Source: Leptospira kanakyensis
GTDB lineage: Bacteria; Spirochaetota; Leptospiria; Leptospirales; Leptospiraceae
NCBI RefSeq assembly: GCF_004769235.1
Contig: NZ_RQFG01000005.1
Span: 496,001-560,000, forward strand
Direction: 5' to 3'
DNA: 64,000 nt
Of this stretch, positions 52,807 to 60,257 are shown piece after piece (the first letter of the stretch is position 1; each line of letters starts with the position of its first letter). Below the pieces are notes generated by a model, which did not search any database, had not been told where the DNA came from, and saw only the letters and a program-made list of their open reading frames with translations. Position numbers and translations under genes: made by a program.

Positions 52807-53219
52807 GCGGCAACTCCTCGTTGCGTAAACGAATACTGAAATGTTGGCCAAGAGACCTGATCCATCACAGCGAGATACTCTTCCCAGGTTTTCGTAGTTT
52901 TTCCGGATTGAGTTGCTTGGCGAAAACTTACTCTTGTTTTCCATTCAAACGCCTCACGTGCAGTAACAGGATTTCCTAATGCAATTCGCTCTTTATGTTC
53001 TTTGTAAATGGACCGAGCTTCTTCTACTGAGATTCCCCATTCGTTTTTTAAAATGGAATCTACACGAGCTGAGTTGTATTTTCCAACAATAACACTATTA
53101 ACATGCTGACGATTGAGACCAAATTTCCGAGCAAGATCACTTATCCGTCTACCTGGCTTTGCCAAAACTTGCAACTTTAAAGGAAGTTTAGGGCCACGCG
53201 CCGATTCAATAATTTTCAT
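52803..53219 (-). CDS. HTH DNA-binding phage protein
   Basis: 138 aa. Helix-turn-helix at about 25-55 (ISDLARKFGLNRQHVNSVIVGKY), then a charged helical part and an aromatic C-terminus. Probably a regulator or DNA-modulating protein of the early arm. Overlaps the next upstream gene by 4 bp. Confidence 0.65.
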   Translation of the reverse strand: MKIIESARGPKLPLKLQVLAKPGRRISDLARKFGLNRQHVNSVIVGKYNSARVDSILKNEWGISVEEARSIYKEHKERIALGNPVTAREAFEWKTRVSFRQATQSGKTTKTWEEYLAVMDQVSWPTFQYSFTQRGVAA

Positions 53220-53446
53220 TTGGAAACACTTGCCTTATCAGCTGGTATAAGCCCCTCTTTAGCAAGGGATACCGCATAGTCGCCAGCACAAGGGGCGAGA
53301 CCATTTAACACTTGTACTAAGTAATTATAACTTAGCTTATTTTCTTCTGACCACTTAGATATAGATCCATGTCGATAAGAGATTTCCCTCTTTGCCTCTT
53401 CGCGAAGATCTTTTGGAATAAAATAACTTCTCTTTGATGTTGCCAT
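53216..53446 (-). CDS. Small HTH phage protein
   Basis: 76 aa. N-terminal KRSYFIPKDLREEAKREISYR, then an HTH-like KWSEENKLSYNYLVQVLNG (about 32-50). Could be Ner/Cro-like by place (second gene after the early promoter), but the sequence does not allow a firm call. Confidence 0.6.
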   Translation of the reverse strand: MATSKRSYFIPKDLREEAKREISYRHGSISKWSEENKLSYNYLVQVLNGLAPCAGDYAVSLAKEGLIPADKASVSK

Positions 53447-53448
53447 TG

Positions 53449-53676
53449 CTATTTAGCTCCATCAATAACAGAAATAAATTCAATTATCACTGCAGCTGCA
53501 TAAAGTAACCCACTACGCAACTCCTTGCTACTTGCATTTGAATTATATTCACCTAACACCTCTGCAAGGTATTCTGGGAGTGATCTCAATGTACCCTCTG
53601 GATCCGACGGATCCAGGCTACTCCCTAAATTGCTATTCCCAATTTCCGTTAGAATTGAGCTAAGTCTTCCATTCAT
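53449..53676 (-). CDS. First gene of the leftward early operon
   Basis: 75 aa from the ATG at 53676 (AAAGGA 8 nt upstream); an in-frame start at 53757 would lie in the operator. It contains GSSLDPSDPEGTLRSLPEYLAEV and a hydrophobic C-terminus (LLYAAAVIIEFISVID). Unknown function. Confidence 0.6.
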   Translation of the reverse strand: MNGRLSSILTEIGNSNLGSSLDPSDPEGTLRSLPEYLAEVLGEYNSNASSKELRSGLLYAAAVIIEFISVIDGAK

Positions 53677-53724
53677 AATTTTATTCCTTTTGAACTTGAG
53701 CCGACAACCAACCTTGTCGATAAA

Positions 53725-53803
53725 TTCACGTATGTAATAATAATTACATACTATCACATACGTGAATGGTCAAGAAAAAATTCACATTTGTAATAGTATT
53801 TTT
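53725..53803. promoter_or_regulatory. Early promoter and nested repressor operators
   Basis: Minus-strand promoter TTGACC (53773-53768), 17-bp spacer, TATGTA (53750-53745), reading into the early operon. It is covered by two nested dyads: GTATGTAAT/ATTACATAC (53730-53751) and TTCACGTATG/CATACGTGAA (53725-53734 and 53757-53766). A further half-site TTCACATTTGTAATA at 53781 is a direct repeat 56 bp from the first. Repressor binding here would shut off transposition genes. Confidence 0.7.
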
Positions 53804-53860
53804 TTCACCCCGCATTTATTAGGAATTGCGGGGTGATTGAGTGGAGAAAAATTAGGGAAA

Positions 53861-54262
53861 ATGAATACGCCTGGACAACGATTGCGTTGGTATATTAAGG
53901 AAGTTTTACATGCAACCCAGGCAGATATTTCCGAAGCTACGGGACGTTCACAGGGGGCAGTGAGTAATTATATCAACGACTCCCGCGAAATGGATTTGGA
54001 ATTTCTTTCAAAATTGAGGCATAAATTCCAGCTGAACCCCACCTGGATAATCACTGGTGATGGGATTCCGAGATTACCGGAACCAAAGGAAATTCAAAAT
54101 TCAATTCAAACATTAGAAAAGCTTCGTTTGCAGCATTTTCAGACAGAAGCAGATCCAGCACTAAAGGAAGTGATTGAGGGTGCTCTAGAACTAGCAAAAT
54201 CTGATCGCACAAGCCTGGAAATAGTAAGAAACCTTGTGAAAAAGTTCCTAGAAAGAAAGTAG
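53861..54262 (+). CDS. CI-like phage repressor
   Basis: 133 aa from the ATG at 53861 (AGGGAAA just upstream); the frame opens earlier with TTG at 53837. XRE-type helix-turn-helix (about 8-55): TQADISEATGRSQGAVSNYI, then FQLNPTWIITGDG, typical of this class. There is no S24 peptidase domain, so induction by RecA-driven self-cleavage is not expected. Transcribed away from the early operon and faces it across the operators. Confidence 0.83.
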   Translation: MNTPGQRLRWYIKEVLHATQADISEATGRSQGAVSNYINDSREMDLEFLSKLRHKFQLNPTWIITGDGIPRLPEPKEIQNSIQTLEKLRLQHFQTEADPALKEVIEGALELAKSDRTSLEIVRNLVKKFLERK

Positions 54263-54303
54263 GTTTTTCTTTGATTTTTTCTGAAAAAAAAACAAAGAAA
54301 AAC
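54263..54303 (+). terminator. A/T-rich hairpin after the repressor gene
   Basis: Starts at the base after the repressor stop: GTTTTTCTTTG / CAAAGAAAAAC, an 11-bp perfect stem, with more A/T pairing inside. With T-runs on one strand and A-runs on the other it can act in both directions. Confidence 0.6.
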
Positions 54304-54320
54304 TGTTTGGGGAAAATAAT

Positions 54321-54351
54321 AGTTATGTCTCAAAAACCTCGTGACATAACT
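54321..54351. repeat. Inverted repeat downstream of the repressor
   Basis: AGTTATGTC / GACATAACT, 9-bp arms, 13-base loop. No gene spans it. Contains TGTC/GACA half-motifs like those of the 22-bp element. Confidence 0.4.
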
Positions 54352-54606
54352 CGGTTTATCATCTAACAAGTATTCGACTTATTTCTATTAAGTTTTTAGT
54401 CGGGTGAAATTTTTATATAATGCAAAACAGGTGGCCAAAATTCTTAAATTTATTAGGAAAAACGGAGTTTTTGAAAGAGAGTGAAAATAAGTTCAGTTTT
54501 TTAGCAAGATCTTAAGGCGGACTGGCGGAGTGAAAGGGGAACCGAAGCTAAAGAGACATAGTTTAAATTTGGTCATTTTGACCTAACTTTTTTGAACCGG
54601 GTTCCC

Positions 54607-54628
54607 TGTCCCTTATTTCCTTTAGTTT
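54607..54628 (-). promoter_or_regulatory. 22-bp prophage element, degenerate copy E
   Basis: Minus-strand reading AAACTAAAGGAAA then TAAGGGACA, 17 of 22 positions agreeing with copy B. No leftward gene starts near it; a rightward promoter candidate begins 15 bp away, so orientation to its target would differ from copies A, B, C and F. Confidence 0.4.
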
Positions 54629-54642
54629 CAGGGGATTTCTCA

Positions 54643-54671
54643 TTGACAAATTTAATCGTTGCCAGCATAGT
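54643..54671 (+). promoter_or_regulatory. Promoter candidate for the structured segment
   Basis: TTGACA, 17 bp, CATAGT. The -35 box is perfect, the -10 matches 4 of 6. Transcription would start near 54678 and read into the structured segment and the small gene at 54974. Confidence 0.4.
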
Positions 54672-54677
54672 AGCCTA

Positions 54678-54848
54678 TGCTTCTAGCGGTTTATGGATGA
54701 GAATGCTTGTCGTTTTTGTTCGTAAAATGAATGGCTGGAAGATTTAGCCGAAAAATTCCGAGGAGAGGATTCAAGGATTCTCCCCCCGGTTTTGGTCAGG
54801 CCTGAGGCAGATCGTTTTATGGCGCCCAGGGTTAGGTTCTTTTTTTTA
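54678..54848 (+). ncRNA. Possible structured RNA or leader
   Basis: Several small helices: GGCT/AGCC (about 54733-54748), GGAGA/TCTCC (54762-54766 / 54779-54783), the perfect palindrome TCAGGCCTGA (54796-54805) and GGCGCC, followed by a run of eight T (54840-54847). No classic hairpin directly precedes the T-run. It may be an RNA, a leader of the 54974 gene or simply structured control DNA. Confidence 0.25.
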
Positions 54849-54930
54849 TAGTTGGTGCGTACTGACTATTTAGACGAACATAATCTTCTCGTCAATAACA
54901 TTATCGTCTCAGGGTAACGATACCTTAAGC

Positions 54931-54959
54931 TCCATTTGCCTTATTTAGGGGCAAATGGA
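54931..54959 (+). promoter_or_regulatory. Leader hairpin before the 49-aa gene
   Basis: Perfect 10-bp stem TCCATTTGCC / GGCAAATGGA with a 9-base loop, ending 1 bp before the ribosome site GGAGG at 54961. Such placement can control translation or RNA stability. Confidence 0.5.
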
Positions 54960-54973
54960 AGGAGGGTAATAGT

Positions 54974-55123
54974 ATGAAGAATAATGAAGAGGACTTTGTT
55001 GTGATCTTCGTTAAGTCATACTACCATCGTGGGTTAAAGAGACGGATATTTGCACATCAATATGGGCTCGAAGCTTTTCAGCTTAAGATTCCAAAAAGCA
55101 AATATCGTCCTCCTTCCACATAG
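54974..55123 (+). CDS. Small basic protein (49 aa) with strong ribosome site
   Basis: ATG at 54974 preceded by AAGGAGGG 8 nt upstream, stop TAG at 55121. Contains EEDFVVIFVKSYYHRGLKRR and FQLKIPKSKYRPPST, a basic, aromatic protein. It is framed by a hairpin leader and a rho-independent terminator, so it looks like a stand-alone transcription unit. Family unknown; it may be a small regulator or a host-takeover factor. Confidence 0.65.
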   Translation: MKNNEEDFVVIFVKSYYHRGLKRRIFAHQYGLEAFQLKIPKSKYRPPST

Positions 55124-55138
55124 GGAGTATGATTGAAT

Positions 55139-55196
55139 AAGTAGTCAGATTAGTGGGCGTTTGAGACGAGACTGATTTGGCTACTTGTTTTTTTTT
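55139..55196 (+). terminator. Rho-independent terminator after the 49-aa gene
   Basis: 16-bp stem AAGTAGTCAGATTAGT / ACTGATTTGGCTACTT with three G-U pairs, loop of 16 bases, then G and nine T. One of the clearest terminators of the window. Confidence 0.85.
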
Positions 55197-55266
55197 AAAA
55201 TCCCCATTCTCTAAAATTCTTAAAAAAACCTGGCCGTTTCAAAACTATAAACCGATTTTGTAAAAT

Positions 55267-55539
55267 ATGGATAGTATGGACTCGCTAAAACTAGCTGAAG
55301 AAGTTACGGATGAAGAACTTAAAAAAGACTCTATCTACGTAATCTATATGGGATTACCAATGAGGCTTTATCAAAATGCAGATGTCCCTATTTTGTGGGG
55401 ATTTTGGAGCTGGTTACCTGTGGTTTTTGCGGTGGAACCTATTTTTGGATTTGATAGTTGGAGTTTTAAGCCCTACCCTAAAGGAAAATATCTTCAATCT
55501 CTTTGGAGGTTTTTATTTCCTCAAACTGAACATGAATAG
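55267..55539 (+). CDS. Hypothetical phage protein
   Basis: 90 aa; ATG at 55267 without a clear ribosome site. Acidic N-terminus (SLKLAEEVTDEELKKDS), then an aromatic hydrophobic stretch (ILWGFWSWLPVVFAVEPIF) that could be a membrane segment. It overlaps a small convergent frame. Unknown. Confidence 0.45.
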   Translation: MDSMDSLKLAEEVTDEELKKDSIYVIYMGLPMRLYQNADVPILWGFWSWLPVVFAVEPIFGFDSWSFKPYPKGKYLQSLWRFLFPQTEHE

Positions 55540-55674
55540 AATTTCTCTGGCAGTTTCCTCTCTGATTTTTTCGTAAAAAATATCCTCTGTCATTAAACTG
55601 TGAACCAGCCTATCTAGGCTGGCTCCTATTTCACTCAACCAAATCTCACATTCGTCTTCCTTGACATCAAACAT
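55513..55674 (-). CDS. Small acidic phage protein, uncertain
   Basis: 53 aa: MFDVKEDECEIWLSEIGASL followed by DRLVHSLMTEDIFYEKIREE. Helical and acidic, plausible amino-acid composition, weak ribosome site (AGG). It overlaps the end of the 90-aa plus-strand gene by 27 bp, so at least one of the two may be unreal. Confidence 0.4.
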   Translation of the reverse strand: MFDVKEDECEIWLSEIGASLDRLVHSLMTEDIFYEKIREETAREILFMFSLRK

Positions 55675-55817
55675 TTTTATACCTAACTATCTGTTTAGTA
55701 TATTTCCCACCACGGACATTTGGCAAGGTTTTTGTCTAAAGAGCCAAAGAATTTTTACTTTACCTATATTTTTTTTAGAACTAAATTTTCGTTAGGTTGC
55801 AATAAAAGGATTTTATT

Positions 55818-56246
55818 ATGTTCGCATTTGTTTTTATAGCGTTTCTAAATCCGATCGTTCTTGTTTATGATTTATGGAATAATAGCTTGGCTTGGGTATA
55901 TACCAATTATTTTTCAGATTACAAAGATCGGTTAGTTGATGTTTGTCCACATTTGGGAACAATTCCGAGTTCAGAAAAGGTTGATAAAGCTTTAATGCAA
56001 GGAGAAGAAGCGAAGCCTGAGAAATATAAAAGGATTTATGTAGAAGATCATCGAGGGAGGACCATGCATTACGCAAAGATTTTTGTTTCTGATGTAAAAA
56101 ATATAAATAACCCAGGTGAGCTTAGTTGGTTTCTTCGCGAGTATAAAGATATTTGTGGACTCGATCGTCCACCATACTACGAAGAAATCGAGTATATCAA
56201 GAATGCGAGAGCAAACGGGACCGAATTACCAAAAGCACTTGAATGA
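55818..56246 (+). CDS. Hypothetical phage protein with N-terminal hydrophobic segment
   Basis: 142 aa. Residues 2-20 are hydrophobic (FAFVFIAFLNPIVLVYDLW), then a soluble part with EDHRGRTMHYAKIFV and ELSWFLREYKDICGLDRPP. AAAAGGA lies 8-10 nt before the ATG. Its end overlaps the convergent GemA-like gene by 50 bp. Unknown. Confidence 0.6.
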   Translation: MFAFVFIAFLNPIVLVYDLWNNSLAWVYTNYFSDYKDRLVDVCPHLGTIPSSEKVDKALMQGEEAKPEKYKRIYVEDHRGRTMHYAKIFVSDVKNINNPGELSWFLREYKDICGLDRPPYYEEIEYIKNARANGTELPKALE

Positions 56247-56634
56247 GTTTTGCCGCTTGTGCTCGTGTTAAAAGATCAAATGGTTTGTTGTATTGCCTTT
56301 GTGCAAACTGATCTAAATCAAATTGCTTTCCTGCTTTCTTAATCTCATTGCAAATTTCAATTGCTTTCATTACTTGAGAATAAGACCTCTTTTGGAGTTT
56401 ATATCGTAACAACTCCAACTTACTTTTCTTCTGTTTCGAATAATACTCCTTTCTTAATTCATTCAGTCTTGCAACGATAAGCACCGCTTTGCCTGGAGTT
56501 AAGTTGGAAATAGATTCTTCTTTTACAGATTCAAAAACAATTTGTTTTAACTGGTCCTTTGTTAAATGTATTTCATTTGCAGTGGCCCAAATCTTTTTTA
56601 GATGTTCTGCGGATAGTTTCTTTACCTCTCTCAT
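56197..56634 (-). CDS. GemA-like (DUF1018, Mu gp16) regulator candidate
   Basis: 145 aa. The N-terminal half LSAEHLKKIWATANEIHLT and the following TKDQLKQIVFESVKEESISNLTPG (given here in parts) resemble the GemA pattern (K-x-I-h..A-k..lgL..e.Y...l......S...LT..e). The end LLTRAQAAKLIQVLLVI is similar to the family's C-terminal helix. In Mu GemA influences host gene expression. The call is by pattern only. Confidence 0.5.
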   Translation of the reverse strand: MREVKKLSAEHLKKIWATANEIHLTKDQLKQIVFESVKEESISNLTPGKAVLIVARLNELRKEYYSKQKKSKLELLRYKLQKRSYSQVMKAIEICNEIKKAGKQFDLDQFAQRQYNKPFDLLTRAQAAKLIQVLLVIRSRLLSHS

Positions 56635-56715
56635 ATTAAATTGTCCTCAAAAGTATTCTATGTCTCTAAAATCAGTTTGACAATTGTTTTTTTTGTGATA
56701 GGCCGTTAGGTGATC

Positions 56716-56988
56716 ATGGACAAATCAAAACAAAAAATCAAATTATCGAAGGAGACTTCCAAACTATTCTATACAATTCCTCACTTTGCGCGTCTTTGCG
56801 AAATGAGCACCAAACATATCTATCGCGAGATAGATCGTGGAAATATCCCTGCATATGCGCTTTCTGAGAGATCTACACGAATTCTGATTTCAGAAGCACA
56901 GGAGTATTTAAACAAAAAGAGATTAAAGCCAAAAGAAAAACAGGTCTGCTCATGTTGTGGTCGCTTCCACGAATCAAAATTAAAGTAA
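56716..56988 (+). CDS. Excisionase/MerR-type HTH protein with C-terminal Cys cluster
   Basis: 90 aa from the ATG at 56716 (AGGTG upstream; an in-frame start 6 bp earlier is possible). HTH of the excisionase/HTH_17 type (about 20-68): YTIPHFARLCEMSTKHIYRE, then IDRGNIPAYALSERSTRILI. The C-terminal VCSCCGRFH could bind zinc. It stands immediately before the capsid operon and copy B of the 22-bp element, so it may be the regulator of that element. Confidence 0.7.
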   Translation: MDKSKQKIKLSKETSKLFYTIPHFARLCEMSTKHIYREIDRGNIPAYALSERSTRILISEAQEYLNKKRLKPKEKQVCSCCGRFHESKLK

Positions 56989-56993
56989 AATAA

Positions 56994-57015
56994 AAAAGTT
57001 AGGACATAAGGGACA
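56994..57015 (+). promoter_or_regulatory. 22-bp prophage element, copy B (before the capsid operon)
   Basis: AAAAGTTAGGACA then TAAGGGACA on the plus strand, reading into the capsid genes. The best copy of the family. TATAAA starts 35 bp downstream (57051), at a distance fitting a -10 box. Confidence 0.65.
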
Positions 57016-57084
57016 CTTGAGGCCACTGTTATTATTTCGTTCTTTTATTTTATAAAAGGTTCATTCACATAGAATTTAACTATT

Positions 57085-58368
57085 GTGAGTGCACAGACAA
57101 AAACATTAAAATTTAACGAGGAAGGTTGGGCGAAACTTGATAACGGTTTACTGATACACAATTCAGGTAATGCCCGTGTAGAGTTTCGTTCCAATCTTCT
57201 TGCGCAGATCGACAATAAACCAAGCGAAAGTTCAGCAAAGTTTTCTCCAGTCGCGGAGACAAGTGAATATGCAGAGTTTATGTTTCGTATGTTGTCGATG
57301 GTTCTCATTCCAGGTTGGTGGGTTGATTTTAGTGAGGAAGGAGTTCTTGAAAAAGCAACGAACCTTTTCAAAACAAAAATCTATACAGACCATATAACGA
57401 ATGTGAGAAATTCTGTTGGAGCAACAAGAGATCCAGTCTTTTCAAATCGAACAGGAGTTAATGGGGTTGATGCAGTGTTTCGTATTTTTAAAAACATTGC
57501 TCCTGAAATTGTAACGCGTTTACAAACAGATCCCCCATTGATTGATTCCAATTCTGTTGGGATCATCTTTCAATTTAAACGGTCACACGTTGATTTGGAT
57601 GGCTTCTATTGGCGATTAGGTGAAGAAGTGGACGGTCAGATTGTTCGTTTGATCGCAACTAAAATCTTAAAAATCCCGGAAACTTCTCTCGTTGCAGCTG
57701 GTGCTGATCCTACTGCTAAAAAATTCCATTCTGTTACTAGCACTCATTTTGAAGAACAAAACCCTAAGGAGAATGAAGAAATGCCGCAAATCAAACGCGC
57801 TATTTTGTCAACTTTGGGGGTAGATATGAAAAAACTCGGTCTGTCCGTTGGGGAGGGTGAGTTTATTGATCTACCGTCAGAAAAACTAGAGGCTGTGCTT
57901 TCACAAGCGGGGCAAACCATCGAATCCCTAAACGGGAAACTCAAAACCGCTGAACTTTCACAAGATCAAGCGGAGTCAACGACTGCAAAATTTTCTAAGA
58001 TATTCGGTTTAGAAACTTTTCCTGCGACTTTTGAATTTGATTCGAAAATTTCGGAAGTGGTAACTCTTCTCGAAGAGCCAAAGAAATTATTGCAAACTTA
58101 CGTGGAAAAAGCTCTTACCGCCTATCGGTTGTTTACTTCGAATAAACCAGATCCTATCATCGAAAAAATGATTCAGTCTGCAAACATGGAACAGGTGAAA
58201 GCGTTTTGTGCTCAATACGGTGCGAAACTTGAAGAGAAACATCCACTGAAATGTGGATCCTGTGGTTCGGACCAACTAACTCGTGCATCGAGTGAGTTTT
58301 CCGAAAATGATAAAACGGCTGTAGAAACCAAAAAGAACGCCGGTAACTATAAAATTGGAGGAAAGTAA
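57085..58368 (+). CDS. Prohead protease/scaffold (Mu I/Z-like)
   Basis: 427 aa, GTG start without a clear ribosome site. N-terminal protease-like part (about 1-220) includes PETSLVAAGADPTAKKF, a block known from prohead proteases; the Mu I protein family is the nearest. The middle and C-terminal (about 230-390) are helical scaffold-like, followed by a CGSCGSD zinc-like knot. It processes and shapes the head during assembly. First gene of the rightward arm. Confidence 0.7.
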   Translation: MSAQTKTLKFNEEGWAKLDNGLLIHNSGNARVEFRSNLLAQIDNKPSESSAKFSPVAETSEYAEFMFRMLSMVLIPGWWVDFSEEGVLEKATNLFKTKIYTDHITNVRNSVGATRDPVFSNRTGVNGVDAVFRIFKNIAPEIVTRLQTDPPLIDSNSVGIIFQFKRSHVDLDGFYWRLGEEVDGQIVRLIATKILKIPETSLVAAGADPTAKKFHSVTSTHFEEQNPKENEEMPQIKRAILSTLGVDMKKLGLSVGEGEFIDLPSEKLEAVLSQAGQTIESLNGKLKTAELSQDQAESTTAKFSKIFGLETFPATFEFDSKISEVVTLLEEPKKLLQTYVEKALTAYRLFTSNKPDPIIEKMIQSANMEQVKAFCAQYGAKLEEKHPLKCGSCGSDQLTRASSEFSENDKTAVETKKNAGNYKIGGK

Positions 58369-58739
58369 TGGGACTATCTGATGATCCTTTTGACCCAGGT
58401 CTTGTTGGAGTCATTCCTCCAACGCTAATAACACTTAAACAAAGTGGATTCACTCAAGCTGATGTTGGGAAAGCAGTAAAAGTTTCAGCAAACAAAACTG
58501 TGGCATTGGCTGCCAATAACGAGATTCCCCTTGGTCAACTCTCGTCCGTTGAACCTGGTATTGCAGCCGTGAAAGTGGCTGGAATGCTCGAATTTGAGTA
58601 TTCAGGTACGGCACCAACACTTGGGTTGATAACAGTTCAAAGTGATGCTGCCGGAAAACTAAAAGTCGCTGCAACCGGACTATCTGTCCGAGTGGTTAAC
58701 GTCGATACAAGCGCAAGCAAGTTCACATTTATTCTGTAA
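58368..58739 (+). CDS. Capsid decoration protein (DUF2190-like)
   Basis: 123 aa, beta-rich: GFTQADVGKAVKVSANKTVALA, then IPLGQLSSVEPGIAAVKVAG (first quote shown in part: FTQADVGKAVKVSANK). This pattern fits small head-stabilising proteins placed between scaffold and major capsid. Overlaps the scaffold stop (TAATG). Confidence 0.65.
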   Translation: MGLSDDPFDPGLVGVIPPTLITLKQSGFTQADVGKAVKVSANKTVALAANNEIPLGQLSSVEPGIAAVKVAGMLEFEYSGTAPTLGLITVQSDAAGKLKVAATGLSVRVVNVDTSASKFTFIL

Positions 58740-58749
58740 GGAGGAAGAC

Positions 58750-59829
58750 ATGGCAGACACAATAACAAAAGAAGGTCTCGTTAAGCTAGAGTTAGATGCT
58801 GGTATTTACGCAGATGCAAAATCCGAAGGAATGTCAATGAATGAATTCCTCGAACAAAAAGAAGTTAAAGCAGGTTATGATCCAGCAAATCCAATTGGAA
58901 AAGATCTAACTGCCTTTGAGCGCCAATTGATGGCCAATGACATTCCAATCGGGAAGGCAAATTTCGCTGTAGAGGATTTCATCAAGGCATCCCCGATGTC
59001 AAAAGTTCTCTTCCCTGAGTTTATCAACCAAAATATCTACCTTGGAATGAACTCTGGGAAATTGGATGTTAAACTCGACGATACTCATAGTGTCAAAACA
59101 AGAGTTTCCCAAGGTTCTGCAAAATCAGTGGCCCTTGATATCAACGCATCCGACCTTAAGGCCAAGGCAAAATCAAAGGAAGGATCCCAATTCCCGCGAG
59201 CCGTAATCGCCACAAAGGAAAACGCAATCTCTACTCGCAAAGTTGGGATTGAAATTGACTTCACTTATGATGCGTTAAAGCGGCTTCAAGTTTTAAAAGC
59301 ACAGCACATCTTTCAGGTCTTTGGTTGGAACTTATCTAAACAAATCACTCACAGAGCGTTGCAAGTGATTAAGCAAGGTGACGGAAATGCAAATACTGCA
59401 ATCCTTCCGACTGAGACTGCAACTTCCACTTGGAAATATTCTGATCTAGTAAGTCTACTTTTGAATCCGACGAAAGGAGCTGAGTTTACTCACGCAGTAG
59501 TTCATCCAGCATTCTTGGAAAAAATTCTTACGGATGAAACGAATTTCAAACAATTCCAATCTGTAAATGTTTTGGAAGGTTTCTTAAAGGATGGTGAAGT
59601 TGCAGGTTTCTTTGGAATCGATTGGAAAACTCACCAAGAGATGGATGCTGATTCTGTTATTGTTTGGAATAAGAACTTAACTCTCGAACTAATCGAAGAT
59701 GCAGCTGGTCAGTTAGTAGAAAGTGACAAATTCATCCGAGAGCAAATCCAAGGTAGTGTGATTTCATACGACTTTGAGTTCGCGAAACTTTTCTCAAACA
59801 GTTGCGCTCAAAAGAACAAGAAGGCGTAA
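58750..59829 (+). CDS. Major capsid protein (HK97 fold)
   Basis: 359 aa; GGAGG 7 nt before the ATG. Position after scaffold and decoration genes, length and the mid-protein pattern VGIEIDFTYDALKRLQVLKAQ and HAVVHPAFLEKIL fit the HK97 capsid fold. The N-terminus up to about residue 80 is charged and may be removed by the protease. Confidence 0.78.
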   Translation: MADTITKEGLVKLELDAGIYADAKSEGMSMNEFLEQKEVKAGYDPANPIGKDLTAFERQLMANDIPIGKANFAVEDFIKASPMSKVLFPEFINQNIYLGMNSGKLDVKLDDTHSVKTRVSQGSAKSVALDINASDLKAKAKSKEGSQFPRAVIATKENAISTRKVGIEIDFTYDALKRLQVLKAQHIFQVFGWNLSKQITHRALQVIKQGDGNANTAILPTETATSTWKYSDLVSLLLNPTKGAEFTHAVVHPAFLEKILTDETNFKQFQSVNVLEGFLKDGEVAGFFGIDWKTHQEMDADSVIVWNKNLTLELIEDAAGQLVESDKFIREQIQGSVISYDFEFAKLFSNSCAQKNKKA

Positions 59830-59846
59830 CACAAAACCTAAATAAA

Positions 59847-59866
59847 ATCCGGCATATATGCCGGAT
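59847..59866 (+). terminator. Palindrome after the capsid gene
   Basis: Perfect 20-bp palindrome built of ATCCGGCATA and TATGCCGGAT, 17 bp after the capsid stop. No T-run follows, so it may be a processing or attenuation hairpin that sets capsid mRNA above downstream genes. Confidence 0.45.
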
Positions 59867-59894
59867 CAGAATTTCATTAATCACAGGAGGAAAA

Positions 59895-60236
59895 ATGAAG
59901 TTAAACATCACAGCTATCCTGGTAGCAATTTTAATGTTTGTAGCAACAAGCATTTTTGCTTATCAGAACAAACCAAAACAATCGGGAACCTTGGTCGTTT
60001 CCTTTGAAATTGAATCCTCTGCGATTTCTCAACCTGAAATCGTAGCGCAAGATTTCGACGAAGCGAGTTTCGATTTCAACTTTCCGACAAACTATAGTGA
60101 CTTTAAAATTTTGGATTTTCCCAAAGGCAAACCCAATCGAACAACAAAAAGAAACCTCATGTATAACAAACCGTATTTGGTTTCCATTGTCTTTTATAAT
60201 CCGCCTAACGGCGATTTTTCTATTTTAGTCACTTAG
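59895..60236 (+). CDS. Small exported phage protein
   Basis: 113 aa from the ATG at 59895 (AGGAGG 5 nt upstream); the frame to 59802 lies in the capsid gene. Signal peptide or anchor (about 5-23: ITAILVAILMFVATSIFAY), then a polar domain. An exported protein inside the head operon is unusual; it may be an accessory gene (moron) acting in the envelope, for example on superinfection. Confidence 0.65.
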   Translation: MKLNITAILVAILMFVATSIFAYQNKPKQSGTLVVSFEIESSAISQPEIVAQDFDEASFDFNFPTNYSDFKILDFPKGKPNRTTKRNLMYNKPYLVSIVFYNPPNGDFSILVT

Positions 60237-60257
60237 TTTTAATCCGAGAAAATTTGT

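Larger units (their letters stand above)
54352..54973. other. Non-coding control region of the prophage
   Basis: About 620 bp with no convincing gene until the small ORF at 54974. It holds, in order: an A/T-rich stretch; a GGCGGACTGGCGGAGTGAAAGGGG word similar to the TGGCGGAGCGAAGGG tail of the tRNA-derived repeats (about 54515-54535, first word given in part); a CTAACTTTTTTG fragment of the 22-bp element; element copy E; a promoter candidate; a structured GC-rich segment; and a hairpin leader. Confidence 0.6.

Noticed and set aside
54794..54822. Weak similarity to the SRP (4.5S) RNA core
   Set aside because: GGTCAGG and GAGGCAGATCG resemble parts of 4.5S RNA, but the conserved GGAAGG-type tetraloop and AGCAG side are missing, and the place inside a prophage is unlikely.
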